Assembly: GCA_900543415.1 (NCBI GenBank)
Contig: UQRE01000004.1
Location: forward strand, 25,221-89,220
Direction: 5' to 3'
Source of the DNA: an uncultured Dorea sp.
GTDB taxonomy: Bacteria > Bacillota > Clostridia > Lachnospirales > Lachnospiraceae
Length of the DNA: 64,000 bases
The translations under genes and the position numbers were made by a program. This document shows, one piece after another, positions 26,706-34,854 of this stretch. The notes under the pieces are model-generated. The model saw nothing but the letters and a program-made list of their open reading frames with translations, did no database searches and was not told the origin of the DNA. The first letter of the stretch is position 1; the number at the start of each line of letters is the position of its first letter.

Positions 26706-26975
26706 ATGGGACAGTCATTGAAGAAAAAAATGGCGGAAGTATCAGAGCTTCCCAAAGATGTGGTGATGGGGATGCCGGTTCTTACTATGACAGGTCAGCA
26801 GGAACTATGTATTGAAAATTATCGGGGAATGATCGAATATACGGATTCTGTGGTGCGAATTCAGACAAAAGCAGGTCTTATTAAAGTGACCGGTAAAGGT
26901 CTTCAAGTAGCTTATTATACAAATGATGAAATGATGATCCATGGGCAGATCACGGGGATTGAGTATCAACATTGA
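26706..26975 (+). CDS. yqfC: Sporulation protein YqfC (YabP family)
   Basis: An all-beta protein of 89 residues with the LPKDVVMGMPVL opening and the ENYRGMIEYTD and GLIKVTGKGL strands of YabP/YqfC. In Bacillus the yqfCD pair is transcribed in the mother cell under SigE and is needed for normal forespore development. The next gene is yqfD, as expected. A TATAAT lies at 26678-26683 but no convincing -35 or SigE pair was found. Confidence 0.9.
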   Translation: MGQSLKKKMAEVSELPKDVVMGMPVLTMTGQQELCIENYRGMIEYTDSVVRIQTKAGLIKVTGKGLQVAYYTNDEMMIHGQITGIEYQH

Positions 26976-26993
26976 CCGGAAGGAGAGTATAAA

Positions 26994-28286
26994 GTGCTGT
27001 TAGATATCATCCGATATGTCAGAGGCTATTTACAGATTCGGGTAAGCGGATCTTCCGTGGAGCGATTCCTCAATGCATGCAGTCATAGAGGAATCTACTT
27101 GTGGGGGCTTAGACCGGTCGGTCAGGCTTACGAAATGAATATTACGATAAAAGGGTTCCGGCAGTTAAAGCCGGTACTCCGGAAGACGGGGACAAGAGTC
27201 GTGATCATCAAAAGAACCGGTCTTCCTTTTTTTTTACACCGATATCGGAATCGGAAAATGTTCTTTGCAGGCGCTGTTTTCTGTATTTCGTTGCTTTATT
27301 TATTTTCCCGTTTTATATGGGGGATTGATATTTCCGGAAATAAAAGCTATACCGATGAGATTTTGTTGAAGTATTTAAGCTCCAGAGAAATAAAAAGCGG
27401 CATGAAGAAGTCGCAAGTGGATTGTGGGAGAATTGTAAAAGATCTGCGGCGGGAATACGGAGACATCATATGGGTGTCCGCTTCTATACAGGGGACGAAG
27501 CTGTATATACAGGTAAAGGAGAATGAGGATTCTATTTCAACAGGAACGAAGGAAGACGAGACAGAAAATGCAATGGATCTTGTTGCTGACAGAGATTGTG
27601 TCATAGACAGCATAACTGTGCGAAAAGGAACTGTACAGGTGAAAAGGGGAGAGAAGGTGAAAAAAGGGACGATTCTTGTCTCCGGTCAGGTGCCGGTTCT
27701 AAATGATGCCAAAGAAGTGACCGGATACCAATATCATCAGGCAGATGCAGACATTACAGGTATCACAACTTTAGAGTATGAGGGGAGCTGTGAAGATTAT
27801 TATGAAGAAAAGAAGTATGAGCCTATTTCAAAAAAGCAAACAGTCATCAAGGAAGAATATACGTTGATTTTCGGAAACTATCGTTTCACATTGGGAAATA
27901 TAAAAAGCACGCGAAAGGAGTATGAGATCAAAGGAAGCATAAGACAGCTCTGTCTGTCTGACAGCTTTTCGCTTCCGGTGTACTTCGGTGTCCGCAAGGT
28001 GATTCCGTATCAGTCAGAGAGAAGAAAATATACAAAAAAAGATCAACAACAGATTTTAAGCAGACAATTCTTAAAATATAAGGAAGAATTAGAGAAAAAA
28101 GGGGTAGAAATTATTGGGAATGATGTTAAAATATACAGAGGGAAGGATTGTGCCAAGGCAGCGGGGAATCTTCAGGTCTCCATGCCGATAGGAGAAAGCA
28201 GACCTTCCGAATTAAAAGAAGTTCCAAGAATCGAAGAAAAACAACAAGGAGAGACAATTCATGGGGATGATGGAGGCAGTCATTGA
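26994..28286 (+). CDS. yqfD: Sporulation protein YqfD
   Basis: A mother-cell membrane protein of 430 residues. The N-terminal domain (1-80) precedes a membrane helix (about 89-107) and a long outside domain that includes KGTVQVKRGEKVKKGTILVSG, an arrangement like the SpoIV/YqfD family. It starts at GTG 26994 with AAGGAGAG ahead of it and 18 bp after yqfC. Its last 26 bp overlap phoH, so the sporulation pair and the phoH-ybeY pair may be linked on one transcript. Confidence 0.92.
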   Translation: MLLDIIRYVRGYLQIRVSGSSVERFLNACSHRGIYLWGLRPVGQAYEMNITIKGFRQLKPVLRKTGTRVVIIKRTGLPFFLHRYRNRKMFFAGAVFCISLLYLFSRFIWGIDISGNKSYTDEILLKYLSSREIKSGMKKSQVDCGRIVKDLRREYGDIIWVSASIQGTKLYIQVKENEDSISTGTKEDETENAMDLVADRDCVIDSITVRKGTVQVKRGEKVKKGTILVSGQVPVLNDAKEVTGYQYHQADADITGITTLEYEGSCEDYYEEKKYEPISKKQTVIKEEYTLIFGNYRFTLGNIKSTRKEYEIKGSIRQLCLSDSFSLPVYFGVRKVIPYQSERRKYTKKDQQQILSRQFLKYKEELEKKGVEIIGNDVKIYRGKDCAKAAGNLQVSMPIGESRPSELKEVPRIEEKQQGETIHGDDGGSH

Positions 28287-29259
28287 GATTCCGGCAGAAG
28301 ACGCCGGAAATGTATTTGGACAATTTGATGCATTTGCGAAGAAAATAGAGCGGACGCTTCATGTTACATTGATCGCAAGAAATGAGCATGTGAAGATCAT
28401 GGGAGAAGCGATAAAAGTTGAACAGGCGAAGCAGGTTCTGCGTCAGCTTCTTGAACTATCCAGAAGAGGAAATACGATTGAAGAGCAAAATGTAGATTAT
28501 ACGTTGTCTCTTGTGATGGAAGATAAAGAAGAGAGTGTACTTGACATTGACCGTGATATTATCTGTCATACAATTCAGGGTAAACCAATTAAGCCTAAAA
28601 CTCTCGGTCAGAAAAAGTATGTGGATGCAATCCGTAAGAAAATGATCGTGTTCGGTCTTGGCCCTGCAGGAACCGGAAAGACATATCTTGCAATGGCAAT
28701 GGCGATCACAGCATTTAAAAATAATGAGGTAGGACGGATCATTCTTACGAGACCGGCGATTGAGGCAGGCGAGAAGCTTGGGTTCCTTCCGGGGGATCTG
28801 CAAAGTAAGATAGACCCTTACCTGCGTCCTTTATATGACGCTCTTTATCAGATTATGGGAGCGGAGAGCTTCCTGAAAAATTCAGAAAAAGGATTGATTG
28901 AAGTAGCGCCGCTTGCCTATATGAGAGGGCGTACACTGGATAATGCGTTTATCATTCTCGATGAAGCACAAAATACAACTCCGGCGCAGATGAAGATGTT
29001 TTTAACCCGTATCGGATTCGGCTCCAAGGTAGTCATTACCGGTGATGAAACACAAAAGGATCTTCCGTCCGGTCAGGTATCCGGTCTTGATACTGCGGTG
29101 CAGGTTGTAAAAAATATTGAAGATATCAGCATTTGCAAGCTGACCAGCAAAGACGTGGTACGTCATCCGCTGGTACAAAAGATCGTAAAAGCTTATGAGG
29201 AATATGAGAAAAAAGCTTCTCATGCGAAAACAAGAGAGAAGAACAGAAGGAGAAAGTGA
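28261..29259 (+). CDS. phoH: PhoH-family ATPase
   Basis: A cytoplasmic ATPase of 332 residues. An N-terminal KH-like region (1-100) precedes the P-loop GPAGTGKT (134-141) and Walker B ILDEAQ (D234, E235). PhoH proteins pair with YbeY in RNA handling and ribosome quality control; the exact reaction is not settled. AAGGAGA lies 7 bp before the ATG, inside the end of yqfD. Its stop overlaps the ybeY start (TGATG). Confidence 0.94.
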   Translation: MGMMEAVIEIPAEDAGNVFGQFDAFAKKIERTLHVTLIARNEHVKIMGEAIKVEQAKQVLRQLLELSRRGNTIEEQNVDYTLSLVMEDKEESVLDIDRDIICHTIQGKPIKPKTLGQKKYVDAIRKKMIVFGLGPAGTGKTYLAMAMAITAFKNNEVGRIILTRPAIEAGEKLGFLPGDLQSKIDPYLRPLYDALYQIMGAESFLKNSEKGLIEVAPLAYMRGRTLDNAFIILDEAQNTTPAQMKMFLTRIGFGSKVVITGDETQKDLPSGQVSGLDTAVQVVKNIEDISICKLTSKDVVRHPLVQKIVKAYEEYEKKASHAKTREKNRRRK

Positions 29260-29753
29260 TGACACTTTATTATGAAGAAGAGGGGGAGCTTAAGTTATCC
29301 CTTCCATGCGAAAAATTAGCACGAACTGTCATTGAGGCTGCACTTGATGATGTGGGTTGTCCATATGAGGCGGAAGTAAATCTGCTCCTTACTATGAACG
29401 AACAGATTCATGAGATGAACATGGAATTTCGCGGAATCGACAGAGCAACCGATGTCCTGTCATTTCCGATGGTAGATTATGAACAGCCGGGAGAGTTTAA
29501 TTTTCTTGAGGAGGCAGATGAGTATTTCCATCCTGAGACAGGAGAACTTCTTCTCGGAGATATCGTCATCTCAAAAGAAAAAGTTATAGAACAGGCAGAA
29601 GAATTCGGACATTCCATAGAGCGAGAATTTGCTTTTCTAATTGCACATTCTGTGTTACACTTAACAGGATACGATCATATAGAAGAAGAGGAAAGACTTG
29701 TGATGGAAGACAGGCAGAGACAGATTCTGTCGAAGTTGAACATCTTAAGATAA
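29259..29753 (+). CDS. ybeY: Endoribonuclease YbeY
   Basis: A zinc-dependent endonuclease for 16S rRNA 3' end maturation and 70S quality control, 164 residues. The metal site HSVLHLTGYDH gives H130, H134 and H140, and the RATDVLSFP segment is the other family mark. ATG 29259 was chosen over GTG 29256 because AAGGAG then sits 6 bp away. An acidic insert (EFNFLEEADEYFHPETGE) separates the two conserved parts. Confidence 0.94.
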   Translation: MTLYYEEEGELKLSLPCEKLARTVIEAALDDVGCPYEAEVNLLLTMNEQIHEMNMEFRGIDRATDVLSFPMVDYEQPGEFNFLEEADEYFHPETGELLLGDIVISKEKVIEQAEEFGHSIEREFAFLIAHSVLHLTGYDHIEEEERLVMEDRQRQILSKLNILR

Positions 29754-29766
29754 ATGGAGTACAAGC

Positions 29767-31425
29767 ATGTCAGAAAAAGCCCAAAAATCCGGTAAAAATT
29801 TTATGGTACAAGGTTCTATTCTTGCGATTGCCGGAGTCATAACTAAAATTATCGGTGCTGTATACAGAGTACCGCTTGTTAATATTCTGGGAGATACAGG
29901 AATGGGATATTACGGAGTTGCATTTCAGATCTATGCAATCGTCCTTACCCTGACGTCCTACAGTCTTCCGCTGGCAGTATCGAAATTGATATCTGCCAGA
30001 GTTGCAACAAAAGAATATCGAAATGCCATGCGTGTGTTCCGCGGTGCGTTGACTTTTGCATTTGTAGTAGGAGGTACTGCGTGTCTGATTCTGTTCTTCG
30101 GAGCAGATTTTATTGCGGAAAATATTATGGCAATGAAATACAGTGCCATTGCTATGCGTGTGTTGGCGCCGTGTGTGTTGATCGTTGCAATTATGGGTGT
30201 TTTCCGTGGATTCTTCCAGGGAAATGGTTCTATGATCCCGACTGCTTTTTCTCAGGTCCTTGAGCAGGTGGTCAATGCAGTGGCAAGTATTGCAGGAGCA
30301 TACTTCCTTCTGAAGCTGGGAAAAAATATTGCCAAGAAGCGTGGGGTTCACGCATATAGCTATGCATATGCTGCTGCCGGCGGAACCGTCGGAACCGTTA
30401 TGGGTGCAGCGATTGCATTGGCATTTTTGGTGCTGATCTTCCTTGCATTTCGTAAGGTGTTCCAAAAGAAAATAAAGCGAGAGAGAAGAGGACCGGTAGA
30501 GAGTTATCAGAGAATCTTCAAGATTCTTCTGATTACCATTGCCCCGGTTCTTATCAGTGCAACGGTTTACAATCTGTGCGGAGTGATCGACAATTCCATG
30601 TACGGTGTGATCATGTCAGCGCAGGGATTTAAAGAAAGTGAATATGCCAGTTATCTTGGAATCTTAAGTGGAAAGTATGATACGGTCATTAATGTGCCGC
30701 TTGCATTTTCCAACGCATTGGCAGCATCACTGATTCCAAGTCTTGTGGCAACGGTAAAGACCGGAAGCAGAAAGCAGGTGCAGCGCAAGATTAATACATT
30801 TGCCAAGTTTGATATGATGATTGCAATTCCCAGTGCAGTCGGACTGATTGTATTGGCAAAACCGGTACTGGATCTCCTTTTCTTTACAGAAGATAACAAA
30901 GAAGCCGCGCTTATTTTACAATTAGGAGCGATTTCCGTTATTTTCTACTGTTTGTCTACGGTGACAAATGCAGTTTTGCAAGGACTGGACAAAATGATGA
31001 TTCCGGTTCGAAATGCAGCGATCGCGCTAGTTGTTCATGTTGTGGCACTGTTTATTATGATGGTTGTATTTAAATGGGGAATCTATGCAGTTGTTGTAAG
31101 TAAGATTGTATTTTCCGCGTGTACTTGTATTTTGAACTCACACTCTCTTCGGGATGAAGTGGGATATGTGCAGGAACAGAAAAAAACCTTTGTTATCCCC
31201 GGAATTGCAGCATTGATCATGGGAATTGTTGCGAAGGTTGTGCATCTTCTCTTTGAATTATTTGCAGGCACACAGATCGCAACGCTGATCGCACTTCCGA
31301 TTGCGGCTATCGCATACGGAACAGCGCTGATTCTTCTCGGCGGAGTGACAGAGGCTGAATTGAAAACGGTTCCGAAGGGAAGAGTATTGATCTCGTTCTT
31401 TAAAAAGATTCATGTACTGAAATAG
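29767..31425 (+). CDS. SpoVB/MurJ-like lipid flippase (MOP superfamily)
   Basis: A polytopic protein of 552 residues with about fourteen membrane helices. The opening (GSILAIAGVITKIIGAVYR) and the PLAVSKLISAR segment are those of the SpoVB/YtgP group, which move lipid-linked wall precursors or polysaccharide units across the membrane. SpoVB itself acts in spore cortex formation and YtgP-like members in growing cells; sequence alone does not separate them here. It follows ybeY by 13 bp. Confidence 0.88.
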   Translation: MSEKAQKSGKNFMVQGSILAIAGVITKIIGAVYRVPLVNILGDTGMGYYGVAFQIYAIVLTLTSYSLPLAVSKLISARVATKEYRNAMRVFRGALTFAFVVGGTACLILFFGADFIAENIMAMKYSAIAMRVLAPCVLIVAIMGVFRGFFQGNGSMIPTAFSQVLEQVVNAVASIAGAYFLLKLGKNIAKKRGVHAYSYAYAAAGGTVGTVMGAAIALAFLVLIFLAFRKVFQKKIKRERRGPVESYQRIFKILLITIAPVLISATVYNLCGVIDNSMYGVIMSAQGFKESEYASYLGILSGKYDTVINVPLAFSNALAASLIPSLVATVKTGSRKQVQRKINTFAKFDMMIAIPSAVGLIVLAKPVLDLLFFTEDNKEAALILQLGAISVIFYCLSTVTNAVLQGLDKMMIPVRNAAIALVVHVVALFIMMVVFKWGIYAVVVSKIVFSACTCILNSHSLRDEVGYVQEQKKTFVIPGIAALIMGIVAKVVHLLFELFAGTQIATLIALPIAAIAYGTALILLGGVTEAELKTVPKGRVLISFFKKIHVLK

Positions 31426-31478
31426 TGTATAAAAAATAAGAAAATCACCAATACTATACTAAAAAAGGAGTTGTCCGA

Positions 31479-31859
31479 ATGCGAAATAAGTATGGTATTG
31501 GTTTTTTTGCGACGGCGATTATTGCAATGTTAGTAATCACCTGCGCTTATCAGTTCAGTTTTCACAAGGCAAAAGAACAGGCGAAAAAAATTCACGCACA
31601 AAAAGAGCAGCAGGAAATTGAAGAAGAGTCAGGCGCGCTGGTTGAGGCTGACGGGGAAGCGATGAAAGAGGATTGTTATTACCTGATGGAGGTCAATGGC
31701 TATGTGGTAGTTTATCTGAGTGATAAAGTCACTCCTTATGAGTACACTGCCATTGCATATGACGAACTTCCTCCTACTGTTCGAGCTGAGGTGCGCAATG
31801 GGAAATATATAGAATCGCCGGAAGAACTCTATGGTTTTTTGGAAAACTACTCCAGTTGA
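31479..31859 (+). CDS. Anchored protein with BofC-like C-terminal domain
   Basis: A protein of 126 residues with one N-terminal membrane helix (about 7-25), a charged coiled-coil spacer (30-60) and a small alpha/beta end (66-126) with YYLMEVNGYVVVYL and GKYIESPEELYGFLENY. The end resembles the C-terminal part of BofC, an intercompartment signalling protein of sporulation. The resemblance is short, so function is uncertain. SD is AAGGAG. Confidence 0.6.
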   Translation: MRNKYGIGFFATAIIAMLVITCAYQFSFHKAKEQAKKIHAQKEQQEIEEESGALVEADGEAMKEDCYYLMEVNGYVVVYLSDKVTPYEYTAIAYDELPPTVRAEVRNGKYIESPEELYGFLENYSS

Positions 31860-31926
31860 AAGAACCGGTGGACTTCTGAATTCAGATAGTGTAAGATAAA
31901 AAGAGTTTTAGAAAGGACAAAAGATT

Positions 31927-32148
31927 ATGGATGATAAGAAAATAGCAAGAATAAATGAATTATATCATAAATCAAAAGCAGAGGGACTGACTGCAGAGGA
32001 AGCAAAAGAACAGCAGATTTTGCGAAGAGAATATATCGATTCTTTCAAGAGAAATCTTCGCGGACAGCTGAACAATATTTCCATTCAGGAAAAAGACGGA
32101 AGCATTACGAATCTGGGTGAAAAATTTGGAGACAAAAAAGGAAATTAG
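31927..32148 (+). CDS. DUF896 (YnzC-like) protein
   Basis: A small, charged cytoplasmic protein of 73 residues with the two-helix KIARINELYHKSKAEGLTAE and EAKEQQILRREYIDSFK segments of DUF896. Bacillus members belong to the SOS regulon in one case, but the biochemical role is unknown. Its 3' end overlaps the cyclo-ligase gene. Confidence 0.9.
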   Translation: MDDKKIARINELYHKSKAEGLTAEEAKEQQILRREYIDSFKRNLRGQLNNISIQEKDGSITNLGEKFGDKKGN

Positions 32149-32683
32149 AAAGAGGATACTGAAAATCCGAAGAAGCTTTGACGAATCCCTTTCGGCAGAG
32201 TGGACAAGAAGTATCGAAGAGAAGATATTTGAGCATCCTTATTTTCAGGAGGCAGATCATCTCTGTATCTACATGTCTTATAATGGTGAAGTCGGAACAG
32301 ATGGAATCATCAGGAGGGCGACAGCCTCCGGGAAAAGAGTGTGGATTCCTAGGGTTGACGGGAAAGACATGGAATTTTATGAATTGAGAAATCGACAGGA
32401 ATTAGTTCGAAGCTCTTATGGGATTTTAGAGCCGCCCAAGGGAAGTCAGCCTTTGGATATGCAGAGCTTCCAAAATTGTCTTATGATCATCCCGGGAGTT
32501 GCGTTTGATCGGCAGAAGAATCGGATTGGCTACGGAGGTGGCTATTATGACCGCTATCTGTCAGATAAGAGAGAACTTCATACAATAGCAGCAGCGTTTG
32601 AATTTCAGGTGTTGGAAAAACTTCCGGTTGAAGAGACAGATATTCGGCCGGATGTGTTGATCACAGAGAAAAACAGTTATTAA
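32126..32683 (+). CDS. 5-formyltetrahydrofolate cyclo-ligase
   Basis: Converts 5-formyl-THF to 5,10-methenyl-THF with ATP, returning folate to the one-carbon pool that fhs also feeds. About 185 residues. The substrate and ATP site PGVAFDRQKNRIGYGGGYYD is intact, and the N-terminal KKEIRKRILKIRR is typical. The start is a choice: TTG 32126 has GGGTGA 5 bp upstream, which pairs with the 16S 3' end, while GTG 32117 has no SD. Either way it overlaps the DUF896 gene by 23-32 bp. Confidence 0.9.
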   Translation: METKKEIRKRILKIRRSFDESLSAEWTRSIEEKIFEHPYFQEADHLCIYMSYNGEVGTDGIIRRATASGKRVWIPRVDGKDMEFYELRNRQELVRSSYGILEPPKGSQPLDMQSFQNCLMIIPGVAFDRQKNRIGYGGGYYDRYLSDKRELHTIAAAFEFQVLEKLPVEETDIRPDVLITEKNSY

Positions 32684-32712
32684 CGAAAAATTGTGAAAGA
32701 GGAGTGATTCAC

Positions 32713-32889
32713 ATGGAGTTACCAAAAGATCCGGTTATGCTCTTAAGTGTTGTTAACACGAAACTCAGAGATTATTATACATCTCTGGATGCACTTTGCG
32801 AGGATATGCAGACGGAAAAACAGAAGATTATAGATACATTGAAAGGAATAGATTATGAATATGATGAGTCCAGACATCAATTTGTCTAA
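32713..32889 (+). CDS. DUF4250 protein
   Basis: A tiny protein of 58 residues, almost entirely the conserved DUF4250 block (LPKDPVMLLSVVNTKLRDYY through YEYDESRHQFV). Function unknown; common in Clostridia. GAGGAG precedes the ATG at 32713 and was preferred to the GTG at 32704. Its last 35 bp overlap miaB. Confidence 0.85.
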   Translation: MELPKDPVMLLSVVNTKLRDYYTSLDALCEDMQTEKQKIIDTLKGIDYEYDESRHQFV

Positions 32890-34294
32890 AGAAGCGCCGC
32901 AAGAAGAGCCTTTGAGACAGTATTATTACATAGAAAAAGCAAAACAGTATGTAGCAGAAGAGGCAAAAAAGCTAGGAAGAAGCCTGACCTTCTGTGTCAC
33001 TACTTTTGGGTGTCAGATGAATGCCAGAGATTCTGAGAAGCTTCGAGGCATTTTAAATCAGATCGGCTACGAAGAAGCAGAAGAGGACGAGGCGGATTTT
33101 GTGATTTACAATACATGTACAGTTCGTGAAAATGCAAATACAAGAGTCTATGGACGTCTGGGACAGTTAAAACCACGCAAAAAACAGCAGCCCCATATGA
33201 TGATCGGACTCTGCGGCTGTATGATGCAGGAACCGGAAGTAATTGCAAAATTAAAAAAGAGTTATTCTTTCGTAGACATTATTTTCGGAACGCATAATAT
33301 TTATAAATTTGCAGAACTGATCTGTGAACGATATGAAGCCGGAAAAATGGTTGTCGATATATGGGAAGATACTGACAAAATCGTAGAAGATCTTCCGAAT
33401 GAAAGAAAATATGCATTCAAATCCGGAATTAATATTATGTTCGGCTGTAATAATTTCTGCAGCTATTGTATTGTTCCATATGTGCGTGGACGGGAAAGAA
33501 GCAGAAAGCCGGAAGCAATCATCCGGGAAATCGAACGCCTTGTCAAGGATGGAGTGTCTGAGGTAATGCTGCTTGGACAAAATGTCAATTCTTACGGGAA
33601 GACTTTGGACGAGCCAATTACCTTTGCAGAGCTTCTTCGCAGAATTGAGAAGATTGAAGGATTAAAGCGGATTCGTTTTATGACTTCGCATCCGAAGGAT
33701 CTCTCCGATGAATTGATTGAGGTTATGGCATCATCGGAAAAGATCTGTAAACATCTGCATCTTCCGGTTCAGTCCGGAAGCACAAGGATTCTTAAGAAAA
33801 TGAATCGTCGTTACACGAAAGAATCCTATCTTGAACTCGCAGAAAAGATCAAGAAAGCAGTGCCGGATATTTCTCTGACAACAGACATTATCGTAGGTTT
33901 TCCTGGAGAGACAGAAGAGGATTTTCAGGAAACTCTGGATGTCGTGCGAAAGGTTCGCTATGACAGTGCATTTACATTTATCTATTCGAAACGAACCGGA
34001 ACACCGGCGGCAGCTATGGAAGATCAGATTCCGGCAGATGTCGTCAAAGACCGGTTTGACCGATTGCTTTCAGAAGTACAGTCAATCGCATCCGAAGTGT
34101 GTGCGGTTCATGAAGGAAAAGACATGGAAGTGCTGGTAGAGTCTGTCAGTGACCATGATGCATCTATGGTGACCGGACGCATGAGCAATAATCTGCTGGT
34201 GCATTTTAAAGGCACAAAAGGGATGATCGGAACATATGTGACGGTTCATCTGACGGAGTGCAAAGGCTTCTATTATCTTGGTGAATTGAAATAA
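32855..34294 (+). CDS. miaB: tRNA-2-methylthio-N6-dimethylallyladenosine synthase MiaB
   Basis: A radical SAM methylthiotransferase that adds the 2-methylthio group to i6A37 of tRNA, the step after MiaA (gene at 39453). Of 479 residues, the N-terminal UPF0004 domain carries the second cluster cysteines (TFGCQMN, NTCTVRE, GLCGCMM), the radical SAM triad is C198, C202, C205, and a TRAM domain ends it. It overlaps the DUF4250 gene by 35 bp and has AAAGGA 8 bp before the ATG. Confidence 0.95.
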   Translation: MNMMSPDINLSKEAPQEEPLRQYYYIEKAKQYVAEEAKKLGRSLTFCVTTFGCQMNARDSEKLRGILNQIGYEEAEEDEADFVIYNTCTVRENANTRVYGRLGQLKPRKKQQPHMMIGLCGCMMQEPEVIAKLKKSYSFVDIIFGTHNIYKFAELICERYEAGKMVVDIWEDTDKIVEDLPNERKYAFKSGINIMFGCNNFCSYCIVPYVRGRERSRKPEAIIREIERLVKDGVSEVMLLGQNVNSYGKTLDEPITFAELLRRIEKIEGLKRIRFMTSHPKDLSDELIEVMASSEKICKHLHLPVQSGSTRILKKMNRRYTKESYLELAEKIKKAVPDISLTTDIIVGFPGETEEDFQETLDVVRKVRYDSAFTFIYSKRTGTPAAAMEDQIPADVVKDRFDRLLSEVQSIASEVCAVHEGKDMEVLVESVSDHDASMVTGRMSNNLLVHFKGTKGMIGTYVTVHLTECKGFYYLGELK

Positions 34295-34316
34295 ATACCA
34301 TCCATATTATAGTCAA

Positions 34317-34362
34317 AAAACGCCCAAACTATGTAGTGAGAATACAAAAGTGAGGGCGTTTT
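34317..34362 (+). terminator. Hairpin after miaB that contains the SD of the next gene
   Basis: AAAACGCCC (34317-34325) pairs with GGGCGTTTT (34354-34362), with a 2x2 internal bulge and an ACT/AGT inner stem around a loop. The 3' arm ends in TTTT, as in a terminator with a short U-tract. The SD GAGGG (34352-34356) of the gene at 34364 is largely in this arm. Confidence 0.65.
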
Positions 34363-34363
34363 C

Positions 34364-34783
34364 ATGTGTAAAAAAATAAGTAAGTATTTGTTTTTGGGGT
34401 GCCTTGGCGGAAGCATCTATTATGGACTGGAAATATTGTTTCGTGGCTTTTCTCACTGGAGCATGTTTGTTCTTGGAGGAATCTGTTTTCTGTTTTTCTA
34501 TATCCAGGGAAGAGTGCTTAGCTTTCAGGAACCGCTGTGGCGTCAGATTCTTCGCTGTATGATCTTTGTGACGGCAATGGAATTTCTGACCGGACTGATC
34601 GTAAATAAATGGCTGTGTTGGGAAGTCTGGGATTACAGTGACCTGCCTTTTCAACTGTTTGGACAAATCTGCCTGCCTTTTGCTATTATCTTTTCCGGTC
34701 TGTGTGCGATCGGAATCATACTGAGTGGGTATATTGCGTGGGGAATCTACGGCGAGGAAAAACCACAGTATCATGTATTTTAA
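34364..34783 (+). CDS. Membrane protein of the ABC_trans_CmpB (DUF1113-like) type
   Basis: Of 139 residues, four to five membrane helices and the signature WDYSDLPFQLFGQICLPFA place it in the family once called putative ABC transporter type IV (CmpB). No ATPase partner is near, and the family has no proven transport role. The ATG is 7 bp after GAGGG, which lies in the hairpin described above. It stands alone between miaB and the mutS promoter. Confidence 0.75.
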   Translation: MCKKISKYLFLGCLGGSIYYGLEILFRGFSHWSMFVLGGICFLFFYIQGRVLSFQEPLWRQILRCMIFVTAMEFLTGLIVNKWLCWEVWDYSDLPFQLFGQICLPFAIIFSGLCAIGIILSGYIAWGIYGEEKPQYHVF

Positions 34784-34790
34784 AAAGTCT

Positions 34791-34818
34791 TTGATTATGA
34801 ATAAAAAAATGATATAAT
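34791..34818 (+). promoter_or_regulatory. SigA-type promoter for mutSL
   Basis: TTGATT (34791-34796), a 16-bp A-rich spacer and a perfect TATAAT (34813-34818), 37 bp before the mutS start. Confidence 0.82.
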
Positions 34819-34854
34819 AAAATGTAAAAATGAAATTAGAAGAGGAGATATTAC

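Noticed and set aside
29770..30465. Long minus-strand frame of 231 codons over the SpoVB-like gene
   Set aside because: The sequence is full of His, Cys and Asn runs with no family mark, as expected of an antisense reading of a hydrophobic gene; the + strand gene is well supported.
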